Below, piece after piece: positions 44,030 to 56,104 of a DNA stretch of 64,000 nucleotides. The stretch is from Dugong dugon (Eukaryota > Chordata > Mammalia > Sirenia > Dugongidae). Within the stretch, counting starts at the first letter, position 1. Each line of letters begins with the position of its first letter. The position numbers and the translations under genes were made by a program. The notes under the pieces are model-generated. The model was not told where the DNA came from and did no database searches. It saw only the letters and a program-made list of their open reading frames with translations. Location of the stretch: positions 52,386,145 to 52,450,144 of the forward strand of contig CM057468.1 in NCBI GenBank assembly GCA_030035585.1. Reading direction: 5' to 3'.

Positions 44030-44666
44030 GGCAATGATTTACAGTATTGTTAATTTAATAACTCAAATCTTTCTGGAAGCTGAATCTGTATAGAAAGAAA
44101 ACTGCTGATTGTGATTAACGTTATATACAGTGTTTTGGGTCTGAGAGTGTGTTTGTGTGTTATCTTAAATAACATTTGGTCTAATGTCTGAATCCTGTCA
44201 ATTTTGTGCTGTTTCCAAGTGGAAATTCCTTAGTATACTTGGGAATAAAGTTACCCAAATAGATTAATTCTCTGGAAAACTGAGGATTTATTCCTTTCAG
44301 CTCAAAAACTGTGTATTAAAGAAGACATATGAAATACAAGCCCATTTTTTTCTTTTATTTTTAGATTCACAGGCATAAAATTAGCTTTCAACAACATTAA
44401 CCAAAACAAAATCATAAAGGAAAAAAGAAATACAAAACTGTATATGCTCACTGAATATGCATATAGATGATTAATACAGAGAATTGCTTAACACTTCAAC
44501 TTTTTGTTTTCCTACAATTGTAACTAAACCAAATTCTGAGGTAAATAATAATGATTCTCTGTATTAAATGCCTGTGTGGATACTTTGAATATATACATGT
44601 ATATCAACGTTAATATTTTTAACTAACAAATTCAGTTTGGATTGATAACATAGTGCTACTTCGGGA
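44030..44666. other. AT-rich intergenic stretch
   Basis: No gene or repeat family recognised between two SINEs. Confidence 0.4.
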
Positions 44667-44669
44667 GAA

Positions 44670-44828
44670 GGAGTCCTTGTGGCACAGTGGTTAAACCTTT
44701 GGCGGCTAACCAAAATGTTGGCAGTTTGAATCCACCAGCTGCTCCTTGGAAACCCTATGGGGCAATTCTACTCTGTCCTATAGGGTCACTATGAGTTGAA
44801 ATCGACTCAATGGCAATGGTTTTTTTTA
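44670..44828 (+). mobile_element. AfroSINE, short form
   Basis: Forward copy: gagtccttgtggcacagtgg, gcggctaaccaaaatgttgg, ggcaatggttttttt. Confidence 0.95.
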
Positions 44829-44829
44829 C

Positions 44830-45295
44830 AGGAGATAATGTATATCTAAACGGTTTCTTTGTTTTGTTTTAATACCATCCTTAGTAGAGTGTCTCAGAGG
44901 TATGTTGACAGAAATAGAAGAGATTTTAAAACAGTTTCAGCAAACTCAGCATATTCATTTTTAACACAATGAACCAGCGGATGCATCCTTTTCAAAATGT
45001 ATCTTAAATTTCTCATTGGTAACGAGTTCCAGCAATTTATATTGTAAAATTATTGTTAAATTTGATTTACATCTTGATGAAAGAAATGGTTTCTGGATCC
45101 ATAAATTTCTTATATATGGAATTTTTTTGATGAAAAATAATCAAAATGTATCACATAAGGTGTTTGTTAATGAATTTTCACAGGTATAAAATATTAAGAT
45201 CATTACCCTCTTAACTGATAATCATTGTTAAATTGCATAAACTCTGAAAAGGAAATTAAGAAAACAATTTCATTTACAGTGTGTGGCTACTTACC
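44830..45295. other. AT-rich intergenic stretch
   Basis: No gene or repeat recognised. Confidence 0.4.
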
Positions 45296-45299
45296 TCCA

Positions 45300-45840
45300 T
45301 GAACAACTGCCTCTTTTGCCATGAGACCAGAAGAACTGGATGGTGCCAGGCTACCATTACTGAATGTTTTGAACAAAGATTCTATGGAAGAATCTGATCA
45401 AAAGGAGGGGGGAAATGCGGAACAGAATTTCAAATACTTGTGGAATCCAGACATTCTGGAACCATTGAGGCTGGATGAACCCCTGAAACTATTGCCCTGA
45501 GATAATCCTTAAACCTTAAACAAAAATATTCCCTGTAGTCTTTAAAGCAAACAACAGTTAGCTTAATTAATTAAGAATGTCTGCCATCAGCATTGTGCTG
45601 TTTTAAAGAACTGTCTATATGGGATCAAATTGGCAACAGCAACTCAAAAGGTTAGATAAGAAACTTAGGGGGCAATGAGTTTTTGTTAATGGTAGAGGAA
45701 TAATTTGGAAAAGGTGATGAGAATGGTTGCCCAACTTGAAGAATGTACTCAATGTCACTGAGTCGTACATGTAGAAATGGTTGAACTGATGTATGTTTTG
45801 CTATATGTATTTTCACCATCACCACCACCACCAACAAAAT
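45300..45840 (+). mobile_element. L1 3' UTR (type C), forward
   Basis: Contains cagaagaactggatggtgcc, gagataatccttaaacctta, gcctgccatcag-like sequence, agaatgtactcaatgtcact and ends ttttcaccatcaccaccacc, then acaaaat. It is the forward version of 40655-41765 without the duplication and shows what type C looks like uninterrupted. Confidence 0.8.
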
Positions 45841-46746
45841 TCCATTTATAATAGCATCTAAAAGAATAAAATACATTGGCATAAATTTAACCGAGGAGGT
45901 GAAACACTTTTACACGGAAAACTAGAAAACATTGCTGAAAGAAATTAAAGAAGACCTAAATAAATGGAAACACACCTGTGTTCAAGTATTGGGAGATTTA
46001 ATATTGTTAAGATGTTAGTATTTCCCAAAGCAATCTACAAATTCAATGCAATCCCTTTCAAAATTCCAAAAGCTTTTCTTGTCTTTTTTTTTTTTTTGTA
46101 GAAATGGAAAAGCTGATACTCGAATTCGTATAGAATTTCAAGAGGCTCCAAATAGCCAAAACAATCTTGAAAAAGAAGAACAAAGTAGGAGGATTCACAT
46201 TTTCCAGTTTAAAAATGTACCATAAAGCTACAGTAATCAAAACAGTGTGGTACTGGTATAAGGATAGACATATAAATAAATGGAATAGAATTGAGAGTAC
46301 AGAAAAAAACCCATACATTATGGCCAGCTGATTTTTGACAAGGGTGTCAAATCCATTCAATGGGGAATGAATAGTCTCTTCAACAAATGGTGATGGGGCA
46401 ACTGTATCTACATGCAAAGGAATGAAGTTGGACCCATACCTCACATGATATATGAAAATTAACTCAAAATGGATCCATGACCTAAATATAAGAACTACAA
46501 CTCTTAGAAGAAAACAGGAGTAAACCTTCAAGACCTTGCTTTTGGCAATGGCTTCTTTTATATGACCCCAAAAGTACAAGCAGCAAAAGAAAAAAATAGA
46601 TAAATTGAATTTCATCAAAATTAAAAACTTTTGTGCATCAAAGGACTTTATCAAACAAGGGACGAGACAGCCTACAAAATGGGACAAAATATTTGGGAAC
46701 CATGTATCTGATAAGGGCTTAATATCCAGAATATAAAAAGAAAGTC

Positions 46747-47408
46747 TATGCTCTGACCAGGATCACAACAGAGGGTTCTGGACAGAGCTGTAGAAGGATG
46801 TAGAACAAAATTCTAACTCACAAAAAAAAGACCAGATTTACTGGCCTGAAGGAGACTGGAGAAACCCTGAGAGTATGGCCCCCAGACACCCTTTTAGCTC
46901 AGTGGTGAAGTCATTTCCAAGGTTCACCGTTCAGCCGGGGAGTGGACAGCCCCATAAAACCAAACGGGACTAATGAGGTATAGCAGTCCAGGCACAAGGG
47001 CCAGAAGGCAGAAGGGGACAGGAAAGCTGGTAATAGGGAATCCAAGGTTGAGTAAGGATAGTATTGATGTGTTGTGAGGTTGTTAACCATTGTCATAGGG
47101 CAACATGTGTACTAACTGTTAAATGAGAAACTATTTTGTTCTGTAAGCCTTCATCTTAAGTGAGAATAGCAGCACAATTGGAAGAGCGTAGTTGATGTCA
47201 CTCAACTGTGCATGTAGAAATTTTTGAAATGGTGTATCTTTGACTATGTATGTTTTCACCAAAAAAAAGGTCAAGAAGGGAGAGGGTTGACATGTTGTAG
47301 GGTTTGTTGTTAACCAATGTCATAAAACAATATGTGTACTACTGTTTCATGGGAAGCTATTTGTTCTGTAAGCCTTCACCTGAAGTACAATAAAAAAAAA
47401 AAAAAAAG
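46747..47408 (+). mobile_element. L1 3' UTR (type B) with composite tail, nested
   Basis: Inserted in the older L1 with a 14-base target duplication (aaaaagaaagtcta ending at 46748 and again ending at 47416). The hairpin is at 46830-46846. Tail order is B (47085-47160), C-like (47161-47265), B again (47270-47400), then A-rich end. Confidence 0.9.
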
Positions 47409-47540
47409 AAAGTCTACCACTCAACAATAAGAAGACAAACAACCCAGTTAAAAAATGGACAAAGGACTTGAATAGACATTTCTTCAAAGAAGATATGTAA
47501 ATGGCCAAAGAGCACATGAAAAGATACCTAACTCCAACAA

Positions 47541-47724
47541 TGTTGTTGTTGTTAGATGCGGCCCAATGTGACAGAACAGAACTGCTCCATGGGTTTCCCA
47601 GACTGTAATCTTTATGGGAGCACATTGCCAGGTCTTTTTTCCTGTGGAGCCACTGGTGGGTTCAAACTGCCAATGTTTTGGTTAGCAGCTGAGTGCTTAA
47701 CCATTGTGCCACCAAGGGGTCCAC
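47541..47724 (-). mobile_element. AfroSINE nested in L1
   Basis: Reverse copy beginning tgttgttgttgttagatgcg, close to the RTE 3' end (gttgttaggtgcc), then ctttatgggagcacattgcc and the head aaccattgtgccacca. Confidence 0.88.
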
Positions 47725-47739
47725 CATTAGTCATTAAAA

Positions 47740-47944
47740 AAAAAAAGTTGCTGTTGAGTTGACGCCAACTCATGGCAACCCCATGTGTGTCAAAATAGAG
47801 TTGTGCGTCATCATGTTTTGAATGGCTGAGTTTTTGGAAGGCAATTGCCAGGTCTTTCTTTCGAGGCACCTCTGGGTGAACTCCAATATCTAACCTTCAG
47901 TTAGCACTGAGCGAGTTAACCATTTGCACCACCCAGAACTCCTA
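47740..47944 (-). mobile_element. AfroSINE, RTE-middle form, nested in L1
   Basis: Reverse copy with ggaaggcaattgccaggtct. The L1 sequence attagtcatta lies between it and the previous SINE, and attatta resumes after it. Confidence 0.88.
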
Positions 47945-48739
47945 TGAATTATTAGGGATATGCCAATCAAAACTACAATGAGATACCACTTCACCTTCAC
48001 TAGGATGACTATTATCAGAATAAAGGAAAATTAAGTGTTGGCGAGGATGTGGAGAAACTGGAACACTTGTACATTGCTGGTGGAAATGTAAAATGGTGTA
48101 GCTACTATGGAAAACATTTTGGTAGTTCCTCAAAAAGTTAAACACAGAATTGCCGTATGATCCAGCAATTCCACTCCCAGATATATACGCAAAAGACTTG
48201 GAAGCTGCGACTCAAACAGATACTTGTACAACAGTGTTCACTGAAACATTATTCACAGTACCCAAAAGATGGAAACAACCCAAGTATTCATCAACAGATG
48301 ATTGGGTAAACAAAATGTGGTATGCGGTGCATACAACAGAATATTATTTAGCCATAAAGAAAAATGAAGTTCTGATGCATGCTATGACATGGATGAACCT
48401 TGAAAACATGCTGAGCAAAATATGTCAGACATGAAAGGACAAATATTGTCTGACCCCACTTACATGAAATATCTAGAATAGGCAAATGCACAGAGACAAA
48501 AGTTTATTAGTGGTTACTAGGCGCTGTGGGAGTAGGGAGGAGAGAATGGGAAGTTATTACTTAAGGGGTACCAAGTGTCTGTTTGGAGTGATGAAAAACC
48601 TTTGGAAATGGATAGTGAAGATGGTTATACAACTTGGTGAATGTGATTAGTATCACTGAATTCTACAGTTAAAATTGGTTAAAATGGCATTTTTTTGTTA
48701 TATGTATTTTTACAATAAAATTTAAAAAAAAAACAGGGA

Positions 48740-50715
48740 AGCAGGGATGGTTAATATTGATTTAATTTTGTTTAAAAGATTTAAGTAAGGTTTGAGACAA
48801 AATCAGGCAATAATTTGGAATGTGGGAAACCTCAGTGGAATGAGAAGGATTTCATGAAGTTCAGTTTCAGTAAACAGTCTAATTAAGTTCTTAGGACTTA
48901 GTGACTGCATTCCATCATAAGAATAATAGTGTATGAAGTCCTAGGAATGTAATTAGATAACATTTTGGATTTTTATAGACTTGGGACAATGCCGTAGATT
49001 AAGTTACAAAATAGTGCCGTAATTGACAACAGATACACTGGAACATAACCTTGGAAATTAAAGAATTTTAAATTTGCTAAGCAGAAAGACATTGGAAAAC
49101 ATTTCCTTTAAAAAAGCTTTCATTTTTCAGATTTTCATACACTTTGGGATTCAATTGACAAACTATAAAATCCGTAGTCCTGTGACTGTATGTAGTTGAG
49201 GTCGCCATGTGGACTCATCTTGTGAGCTCACCAACATCGAACGGGTCTACACCTTGCTCAGTGAGAGGAGTTCACTGATCCCATGCTTGAACGTTAGGCC
49301 GATTTAAAATTGCTGTTTTAAAATGTTTATTCAGTCAGCTTTGATGTTTATCTTGTAACAAAGAGTCCACAGACCAGCATCAGTTCGCAGACCACACTTG
49401 GAGTAGCGCTGAGCTGATGGAGACTACAGATCTACAAAACATTGTGGAGATGTAACAGCTGCCATTTGAATACTGCGTTACGGCCCTCAGAACATCGTCA
49501 CATGCAGATCCTCCTTGTCAGCCTAACTCAAAATGGATAATATACTCATTCTGCTGTCAAATTTCCCAAAGCTAGGAAGCGGCAGTCTAGACTTGAAATC
49601 CCTGGGTATTATCTCTACTGCCTCCAATATGCTGTCTCATCTACCATTTGTGAGTTAAGTAGCTACACATTATCTAAGTAAGTACCTACACATCACCTAA
49701 GTAATGTAATTATTACTTTTTCCCAGCTATTTGCTGTGACAACTCAGTTCTGGATGGATGAGGCATTCTTTTTTGAAAATAAGGACTCATTTCCGAAATA
49801 GATTTATTTTATTTGTGTTTATATAGAAAGTCCTGGAATCAATACTGTTCTATGAATTTATTATTATCCTAATATACCATTAAGAAAGTAAATTAACCAT
49901 CACTTTTGTAATACAAAAAATAAAATCTCTACTAACCTTTTCAATGTACAAGAAGCTTAAATTAAATATACTTCATCTTCATTTGCATAAATAAAAAAGA
50001 GAAGATAAAAACGGGTATCCTAGGATTACTTACTATATTTCAGCAGCTTTATAGATTAATTCCTTCATAGCTATCCTTATCTCCCTCATAAAATGCCCTC
50101 AAGGACCAGGCTGGGAAGTAGGATGGGTGGGACTACAGCCGGGCCAGCACACTATTTAATTGGGCAGCTGCTGGCTGTTTCGCTTCAGCTCGTCATGACC
50201 GTGCAGGACCCTGAGTCCAGAACCACTATAGCTTTTGATTTTTAAGAGACGCTGGAGGTCTAGGTTTTTATTAGAATTTTTTTATTTTTAGAAGTTGACA
50301 GCAAATTAAAATATTTTAAAACTGCGCAAACCAAACAAAACCCAGTTGCAGGCGGACTGAGCTGCTAGCTAACTGGTTACCACTGGCTTGTGCTCAGATC
50401 ATCGGAAGGCCGCTGAAGGTTCCTAGCCATTTAGAGTCATTAAAAAAGAAAGAGAGGCTTTAAGTTTTAGGAAGATTTCCAGCAAGGGGTGAAATTAAAG
50501 TCTCTGTTCAACCATAACTGCCAGAAAGTTAACAGAGCATCATCATGCTGATCGCTCTGGTGTTTGGAGTGTGTGTATCATGTTTACAAAATAGCTTTAT
50601 TTTATTTTTAAAAAAGAGATGGGAATTTCAGGGTTAAGATGGCAGTTTTAATACATTTACCTGCTTTTTCTCCATCATAAAGCCTCATCAGGTTTATAGT
50701 AAAGGGAATAGGGAG
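48740..50715. other. Repeat-poor intergenic block
   Basis: Almost 2 kb with no SINE, L1, LTR, L2 or MIR that I recognise, unusual in this window. No open frame, splice pair or RNA gene is convincing. 50100-50230 is GC-richer, with a homeobox-like tatttaattg next to an E-box (cagctg). It could be unique, possibly conserved, regulatory DNA, or just very old repeat sequence. Confidence 0.45.
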
Positions 50716-50716
50716 A

Positions 50717-50919
50717 GCCACCAAACCAAACCCGTTGCCATCGAATGGATTCCAACTCATAGCAACCCTATAGGACAGGGTAGAACCGCCCCATAGGTTT
50801 TCCAAGGCCGTAATCTTTATGGAAGCAGACTGCCACATCTTTCTGCCACGCAGTGGCTGCTTGGTTTCAACTGCCAACCTTTAGGTTCGCAGCCAAGCGC
50901 TTAGCCATTGCGCCACCAG
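50717..50919 (-). mobile_element. AfroSINE, long form, with target-site duplication
   Basis: Reverse copy flanked by the perfect 12-base duplication ggaatagggaga at 50705-50716 and 50920-50931. Confidence 0.95.
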
Positions 50920-50931
50920 GGAATAGGGAGA

Positions 50932-51429
50932 ATAGGAAAGAAGAAAACCGCAACCACATTTTGGAAGCTGGAAAGCAGATAGATGAGTGATGAATGAATT
51001 ACGTGACTCAAGACAGTGCAACCCTGAGCTGGTAGTGGGGAAAGTTGGTAAGATGCCTGAAGTGCACAGGTAGTAACTGGCAACACCAAGGTGCCTCCGG
51101 CTCTTGCGTGGCTTGGTGGAGGAGGAGAGGATAAGAGCTGTTTGAAAAGCTAGGTTCCCTCTCCCACTCAGTGACGCATCCTCTCCAGCAGGAGTTTGGA
51201 CAGTCATATCTGTGGGAGTAACAAGGATCTGTGGAAAGATCACTTTTATTAATGATTTCACAATAATGCTGGTGTGTGGCTGAGACTGAATCATGAAACA
51301 ATGAAGAAAGTCTGTTTCGATGAATGAAACGTGCTGCTTCTTGTTCAGTGCCTCAGCAGGGCTTTCGGGTCCTCACAGACTGCTGTGTAGAAAAAAAGAC
51401 AGACTTGCCCCAAATAAAGGAAATGCTCT
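50932..51429. other. Intergenic stretch without recognised feature
   Basis: Overlapping open frames on the minus strand (50881-51301) run partly through the SINE and show no domain. Nothing else is seen. Confidence 0.4.
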
Positions 51430-51640
51430 TGCGAATCCATTACATGCTTCTGTATGTGTGGAGTACCTCTGGAAGGATTTGGAAGAAGCTGGCAAAAGCA
51501 GATGCCTCTGGGTGGGAGGAATTAGTGGCTTGGGGCCTGATATGAAGGAGACTCTTCACCTTTTACCCTTTTGTGCCTTGAATTTTATACCATGTGCATT
51601 TGTAACTTTTTGAAAAATGAGCAAAATAAGATCCTTTCCT
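51430..51640 (+). mobile_element. L1M 3' UTR tail
   Basis: Forward: gagtacctctggaaggattt, gcctctgggtgggaggaatt, accttttacccttttgtgcc, accatgtgcatttgtaactt. Same kind as 6772-7262. Confidence 0.65.
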
Positions 51641-51779
51641 CCAGCCTTAAATAATGCATACCAAAAAGAAAAAAAATCAGATAACTTAGAATTATCTCTT
51701 TTCGTGGCCCAAGGTATGCTTTCAATAAGTATTTGTTGAGTAAGTTAATAAAATAGAGAAAATACATAAAAATCCATCC

Positions 51780-52175
51780 CCATTCCTCAAAGTAACCCTG
51801 TTCATGAGTTGGTATATAGTCTTTAAACTCTTTTTTCTATACAGATAGGAACACACACATTTTAAGCAAAATTGGCATCATGCAATGCATATTACTCTGA
51901 AATTTGCCTTTTTCACTTACTCTCATTTTGGACATCTGGCCAAGTAAGGACTATAGCGAGCTATCCCATTCTTTGAGGGCTACATAAGATATCATTTCAT
52001 CAAGTAGATGCACTGTAATTTATTTAATCATTCCCCTAATTGGTAGGCATGCTTTGCTAATGTAAAGACTGTTTGTCATGAATATCCTTTTATATATAGC
52101 TTTACAAATGCATGTAAATATTAGTGGAGAATAAGGCTATAGTAATAGGTTTGACAATCAAACGGTATGCCAGTG
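51780..52175 (-). mobile_element. Old L1 3' region
   Basis: Reverse L1: gtctttaaactcttttttct, tttttcacttactctcattt, tgcactgtaatttatttaat, cattcccctaattggtagg. Confidence 0.6.
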
Positions 52176-52177
52176 GG

Positions 52178-52745
52178 TTTTTTTTTTTTTTTTTTTTGTG
52201 CTTTAGATGAAGCTTTACAAAGCAAGTTAGTTTCTCATTAAACAATTAATACCCATAGTGTTTTGTGTTATTTGTTGCCAACCGCATGATGTGTCAACAC
52301 TCTTCCCTTCTCGACCTTAGGTTCCCCCGTACCAGCTTTCCTGTCCTCTCCTGCTTTCTTGTCCTTGCCCCTGGGCTGGCGTGCCCATTTAGTCCAGTTT
52401 TGTTTTATGGGCCTGTCTAATCTTTGGCTGAAGGATGAACCTCAGGAGTGACTTCAGTACTGAGTTAAAAGGGTGTCTGGGGGCGGTACTCTCAGGGTTT
52501 CTGCAGTCTCTGTCAGACCAGTAAGTCTGGTCTTTTTTTGTGAGTTAGAATTTTGTTCTACATTTATCGCCAGCTCTGACAGGGACCGTCCGTCTATTGT
52601 GAGCCCTGTCAGAGCAGTCGGTGGTAGTCGGGCACCATCTAGTTGTGCTGGACTCAGTCTGGTGAAGACTGTGATAGTTGTGGTCCATTAGTCCTTTGGA
52701 CTAATCCTTCCCTTGTCTCTTTGGTTTTCTTCATTCTCTGTCGGT
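52178..52745 (-). mobile_element. L1 3' UTR (type B)
   Basis: Reverse copy from the T run at 52179-52197 to tggttttcttcattctctg. Hairpin at 52516-52532. Short flanking duplication cggtatgc on both sides (about 52163 and 52742). Confidence 0.85.
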
Positions 52746-52754
52746 ATGCGGGTT

Positions 52755-53640
52755 TTAAATGTTGATACCAGGTGAAAAATGCTATTAAAGTTAAGTATAA
52801 CTTTTTTTCTATTTATATCTTCTTAAGAGATTTTTTTCAGGAATGGACATTGGATTTCATCAAAGTCTTTTTGGAATTCATTAAATAATCATATAAATTT
52901 TTTTAACCTAGGTGTCCTAATATTTCATCATCTTTACATTCCTGGAATAAATCCTACTCGTTCTTAATGTAGTACTATTTTTAATAATCTACTAAATCAT
53001 TTTGCTAAGGTTTAGCCTTTATTCTTAAGTAAAAATACTTTGTAGTTTTCTTCTTTATGCTCTCTATTCTTTGTCAAGCTCTGCTATCAAGATTTTTGAA
53101 GCCCCCATATTTTTTTGTTCTTTGAAACAAAGTCAGTAATTTAGGAACTATCTGTTCTTTCAGTGTTAGCAAAACAATTTCGCTGTAAGATCAAATTGGT
53201 TTAGAGACATTCATCTTCAGTGGTCTTTTCTAATCATTTAATGGTTGTTGAGCTATTTCTTTTTCCTAGAGTTAGTTTTGATAACATGTAATTTCCTAAA
53301 ATAGCATCCATTTTACAAAAAAAAAGTATTATTGGCCTGAAGTTGTATATGACTTTCTCAATATTCATTTTGTGTTTATATGTTTTCTGTTTCTTGCTCA
53401 GTCTTGCTAGAGGTTTATTTACTAGTTTATTAGTCTTCTCAAGGAACCAACTCCTGGCATTATCAACTCTAGGGTCACAGGGTTTTTAAAATTTTTGATT
53501 AGCTCATCTAAGGTTTTAGAAAAATAATTGATTTCTTCCTTTTTTTTTTTTTTTTTTTTGCTTGTTTGTTTAATTTGTTAGTTTTCTTACTCCTTAAGCT
53601 GGATGTTTGTCTTCAACTTTTCTTTAAAATAAAGGTTTTA
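52755..53640 (-). pseudogene. Very old L1 ORF2 fragment
   Basis: Reverse, heavily decayed L1 ORF2 (catttacattcctggaataa-like, ttgctcagtcttgctagagg, tctcaaggaaccaactcctg). A T run lies at 53541-53560. Confidence 0.6.
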
Positions 53641-54900
53641 AAGTTATGAATATTTCTTTGAGAGTGTTTCCCAAACCCCCACATTGCTAAATGTAGAAGT
53701 CAAACCATTTCCTGCTAGATCTTTCAGCAGCATTTGGTATAGTTTATCACTTCTTGAAACATTTTCTTCTGATGGCTTCTAGACATCACTGTGCTTTCAT
53801 CTTGCCTCAAAGGCTTCTTTGCTGATTCCTTCTTTTCTCCTCTTTCTTAATCTTGGAGAACCCCGGAGCCCAGTTCCTGGTCCTCTTTGCTTCTCTCTGT
53901 TGGTGACCTCTTCCAGCCTCATTGCTTTATTTCCCATCTATGGGGACTACAACGTTCACATTTACTTCTTCAGTTTGCTTCTCTGTGCTAAACCACAGAT
54001 TATATATCAGTTGACTCCTCAGTATCATCACTGGGCATCTCAAATGTTCAAAAGTGAATTCCTGATCTTCCCCTGAAACACACTCCTCCTATAGGCTTCC
54101 TGTCATAGATTGAATTGGGTCCTCCAAAATATCTGTCAACTTGGCTGGGTCATGATTCCCAGTATTGTATAATTGTGTACCATTTTGTAATCTGATATGA
54201 CTTCCTTATGTGTTGTAAATTCAATCACTATGATCTAATAAGATGGATTAGCAGCAGTTATACTGATGAAGCATACAAGATTAGATAGTGTCTTAATCCA
54301 ATGTCTTTTGAGATATAAAAGAGAGAAGTGAGCGGAGACACATGGGAACCTCACACCACCAAGAAAGCAGTGCTGGGAGCAGAGCGTGTCCTTTGGACCT
54401 GAGGTTCCTGCGCTGAGATGCTCCCAGACCAAGGGAAGATGGATGCATCACAAGGACCTTCCTCCAGAGCCGACAGAGAGAGAAAGCCTTTTCCTGGAGG
54501 TGATGCCCTGAATGTGGACTTACAGTCTACTGGACGGAGGGAGAATAAATTTCTCTTTGTTAAAGCCATCCACTTGTGGTATTTCTGTTAGAGCAGCACT
54601 AGATGACTAGGACATGTCACAATCTCATTCAATGGCAACTTCATCCTTCCAGTTACTCATGCAAAAACCTTGGAGTCATCCTTAGCTTCTCTCTTTCTCC
54701 AATATTCCACATTTCTTTGTTAGCAAATACAGATGTGTTGCCCTTAAAAATATATGCAGAACTAAGCCACTTCTCAGCTCTTCCACTGCAACGATCATGG
54801 TCTAAGCCACCATTACCTTTCACTTGACTTATTAGATTAACCTCAGTCCTTTTTGCTTCTGTCTGATTTAGATTGGCAGCAGGAATAACCCAAGGCTCTC
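53641..54900 (-). mobile_element. Ancient interspersed repeat, split by an LTR
   Basis: 53740-54107 (ttgaaacattttcttctgat, gggcatctcaaatgttcaaa, gaattcctgatcttcccctg) and 54614-54760 (aacttcatccttccagttac, accttggagtcatccttagc) are consecutive parts of one common old repeat. The LTR at 54108-54613 lies between. Confidence 0.6.
54108..54613 (+). mobile_element. ERVL-MaLR-like solo LTR
   Basis: Starts tgtcatagattgaattgggt, ends ctagatgactaggaca, with gagatataaaagagagaagt (TATA-like, about 54309) and ggagaataaatttctctttg (poly(A) signal). Best-preserved copy of this LTR family in the window. Confidence 0.85.
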
Positions 54901-55480
54901 AGACACCAGTGTTACATTGAACATCAAGGAACAAGTGCCCTTGTTGAGGTAGTTTCAGCTGGGGAGGATGCACCAAATCTCTCTTTCTCTCTTTATATAA
55001 ATTACAGAATTAATACTTTTATAAAATCACATGAAAAGTTATAGAATTTTTATTTTTTAAAGAAATCTGTGAGGTGAAAATTGTCTCTCCACTGGAAATG
55101 AACAGCATGTTAGGTCTTCACATTTGGCCAGTTTGCTGGCTCTCCAGACATGCTGACAGAGCCATAAATCAGCCCCAGAAAGTAGTTCTGAGCATGTCAG
55201 TGTTGCTGAGCTGGCCACTCAGTACAAGAGGTTGGAGAAACGGGCCGAAGCCTCTATGTGCATACATTTTTGTATCTTTTAAAAAGATCTAAAAACTGCT
55301 ATTTTTTCTGAACAATCATTATTGTAATTTTTTTTAACATCAAGAATGAAGATTTTTAACTTAAAAGACAAGAAAGGGGTTTGGATGGGTGTTGAGATGA
55401 TAGGGTGGCATTTTCTCTGAAGGAAACTGGTGCTTCTCTCTTTGTCTTCCTGGGAGTGGTTAATCCTATGGCAGAAAATT
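54901..55480. other. Intergenic stretch without recognised feature
   Basis: A 72-codon open frame at 55074-55292 has no motif or context. No repeat recognised. Confidence 0.35.
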
Positions 55481-55499
55481 AGGAACTAGGAGCTCTTCT

Positions 55500-55660
55500 T
55501 GCTCCTGGACAAAGCCAGACAGAATTCTAGTTCTGTGACTTACTAGTTGTGGGACCTGAGCTTGAGGTTCAGTGACCTTGGATGAGTAACTGAACTTCTT
55601 TAAATGCTTAGCATAGTGGTGAAGTCGGAATGAGTACTCAATAAACATCATCTGTTAACA
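55500..55660 (+). mobile_element. MIR
   Basis: Forward MIR: agttctgtgacttactagtt, cttggatgagtaactgaact, agtactcaataaac. Confidence 0.75.
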
Positions 55661-55841
55661 ATACTGAAGGCTTTGTTGTCTTCTGCTTTCTCTTATGGGC
55701 CCCATTTAGAGACGCAGATACTTACAAGAGTAAGCTCCTAGTGTGATTTATGTGTGTGTATTTGTACTTTCCCCCTCCAGGTATGTTTGATCCATAAGCC
55801 TGGTCTACATTTGAAGTGTCCTTAAATTCTTGTAGGAAAAG

Positions 55842-55848
55842 GTGTGTG

Positions 55849-55909
<61 letters not shown>

Positions 55910-55929
55910 GTATGTGTATGTGTGTGTTG
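55842..55929. repeat. (TG)n microsatellite
   Basis: About 88 bases of gt/tg repeats with a few interruptions (one gcg, several tatg) towards the end. Confidence 0.98.
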
Positions 55930-56104
55930 GAGGGTGTGGATTTAATATATAGTACTCACTGGTCAAAGTGAGTTAGAGACTTCAGGGTTTTGGGAGAGTG
56001 TTTCTTACATCAGGACATCTAAACTGTGTTCAAATGCCAAATGCTGAATTACTGAAGACTACTCCATAAACCATCAAATTTCACTTATTATTTAGGTATG
56101 GTTA

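Larger units (their letters stand above)
45841..48735 (+). pseudogene. L1 ORF2 remnant, interrupted by an L1 UTR and two AfroSINEs
   Basis: Forward L1 coding relic from the polymerase domain to the end. Landmarks: [12 protein letters not shown] (about 46048), [20 protein letters not shown] (about 46217-46276), SDKGLISRI (about 46710), then after the insertion [19 protein letters not shown] (about 47430), KMWYAVHTTEYYLAIKKNEV (about 48316-48375) and a poly(A) end at 48712-48735. Multiple stops. The 209-codon open frame on the other strand (46058-46687) is only its antisense. Confidence 0.9.

Noticed and set aside
46058-46687. 209-codon open frame on the minus strand, the longest in the window
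   Set aside because: It is exactly antisense to decayed L1 ORF2 (the plus strand encodes [12 protein letters not shown] and SDKGLISRI). Composition is that of a shadow frame, with no domain or promoter.
50881-51301. Overlapping minus-strand frames of 97-137 codons
   Set aside because: They run partly into an AfroSINE, have no conserved motif and no consistent start.
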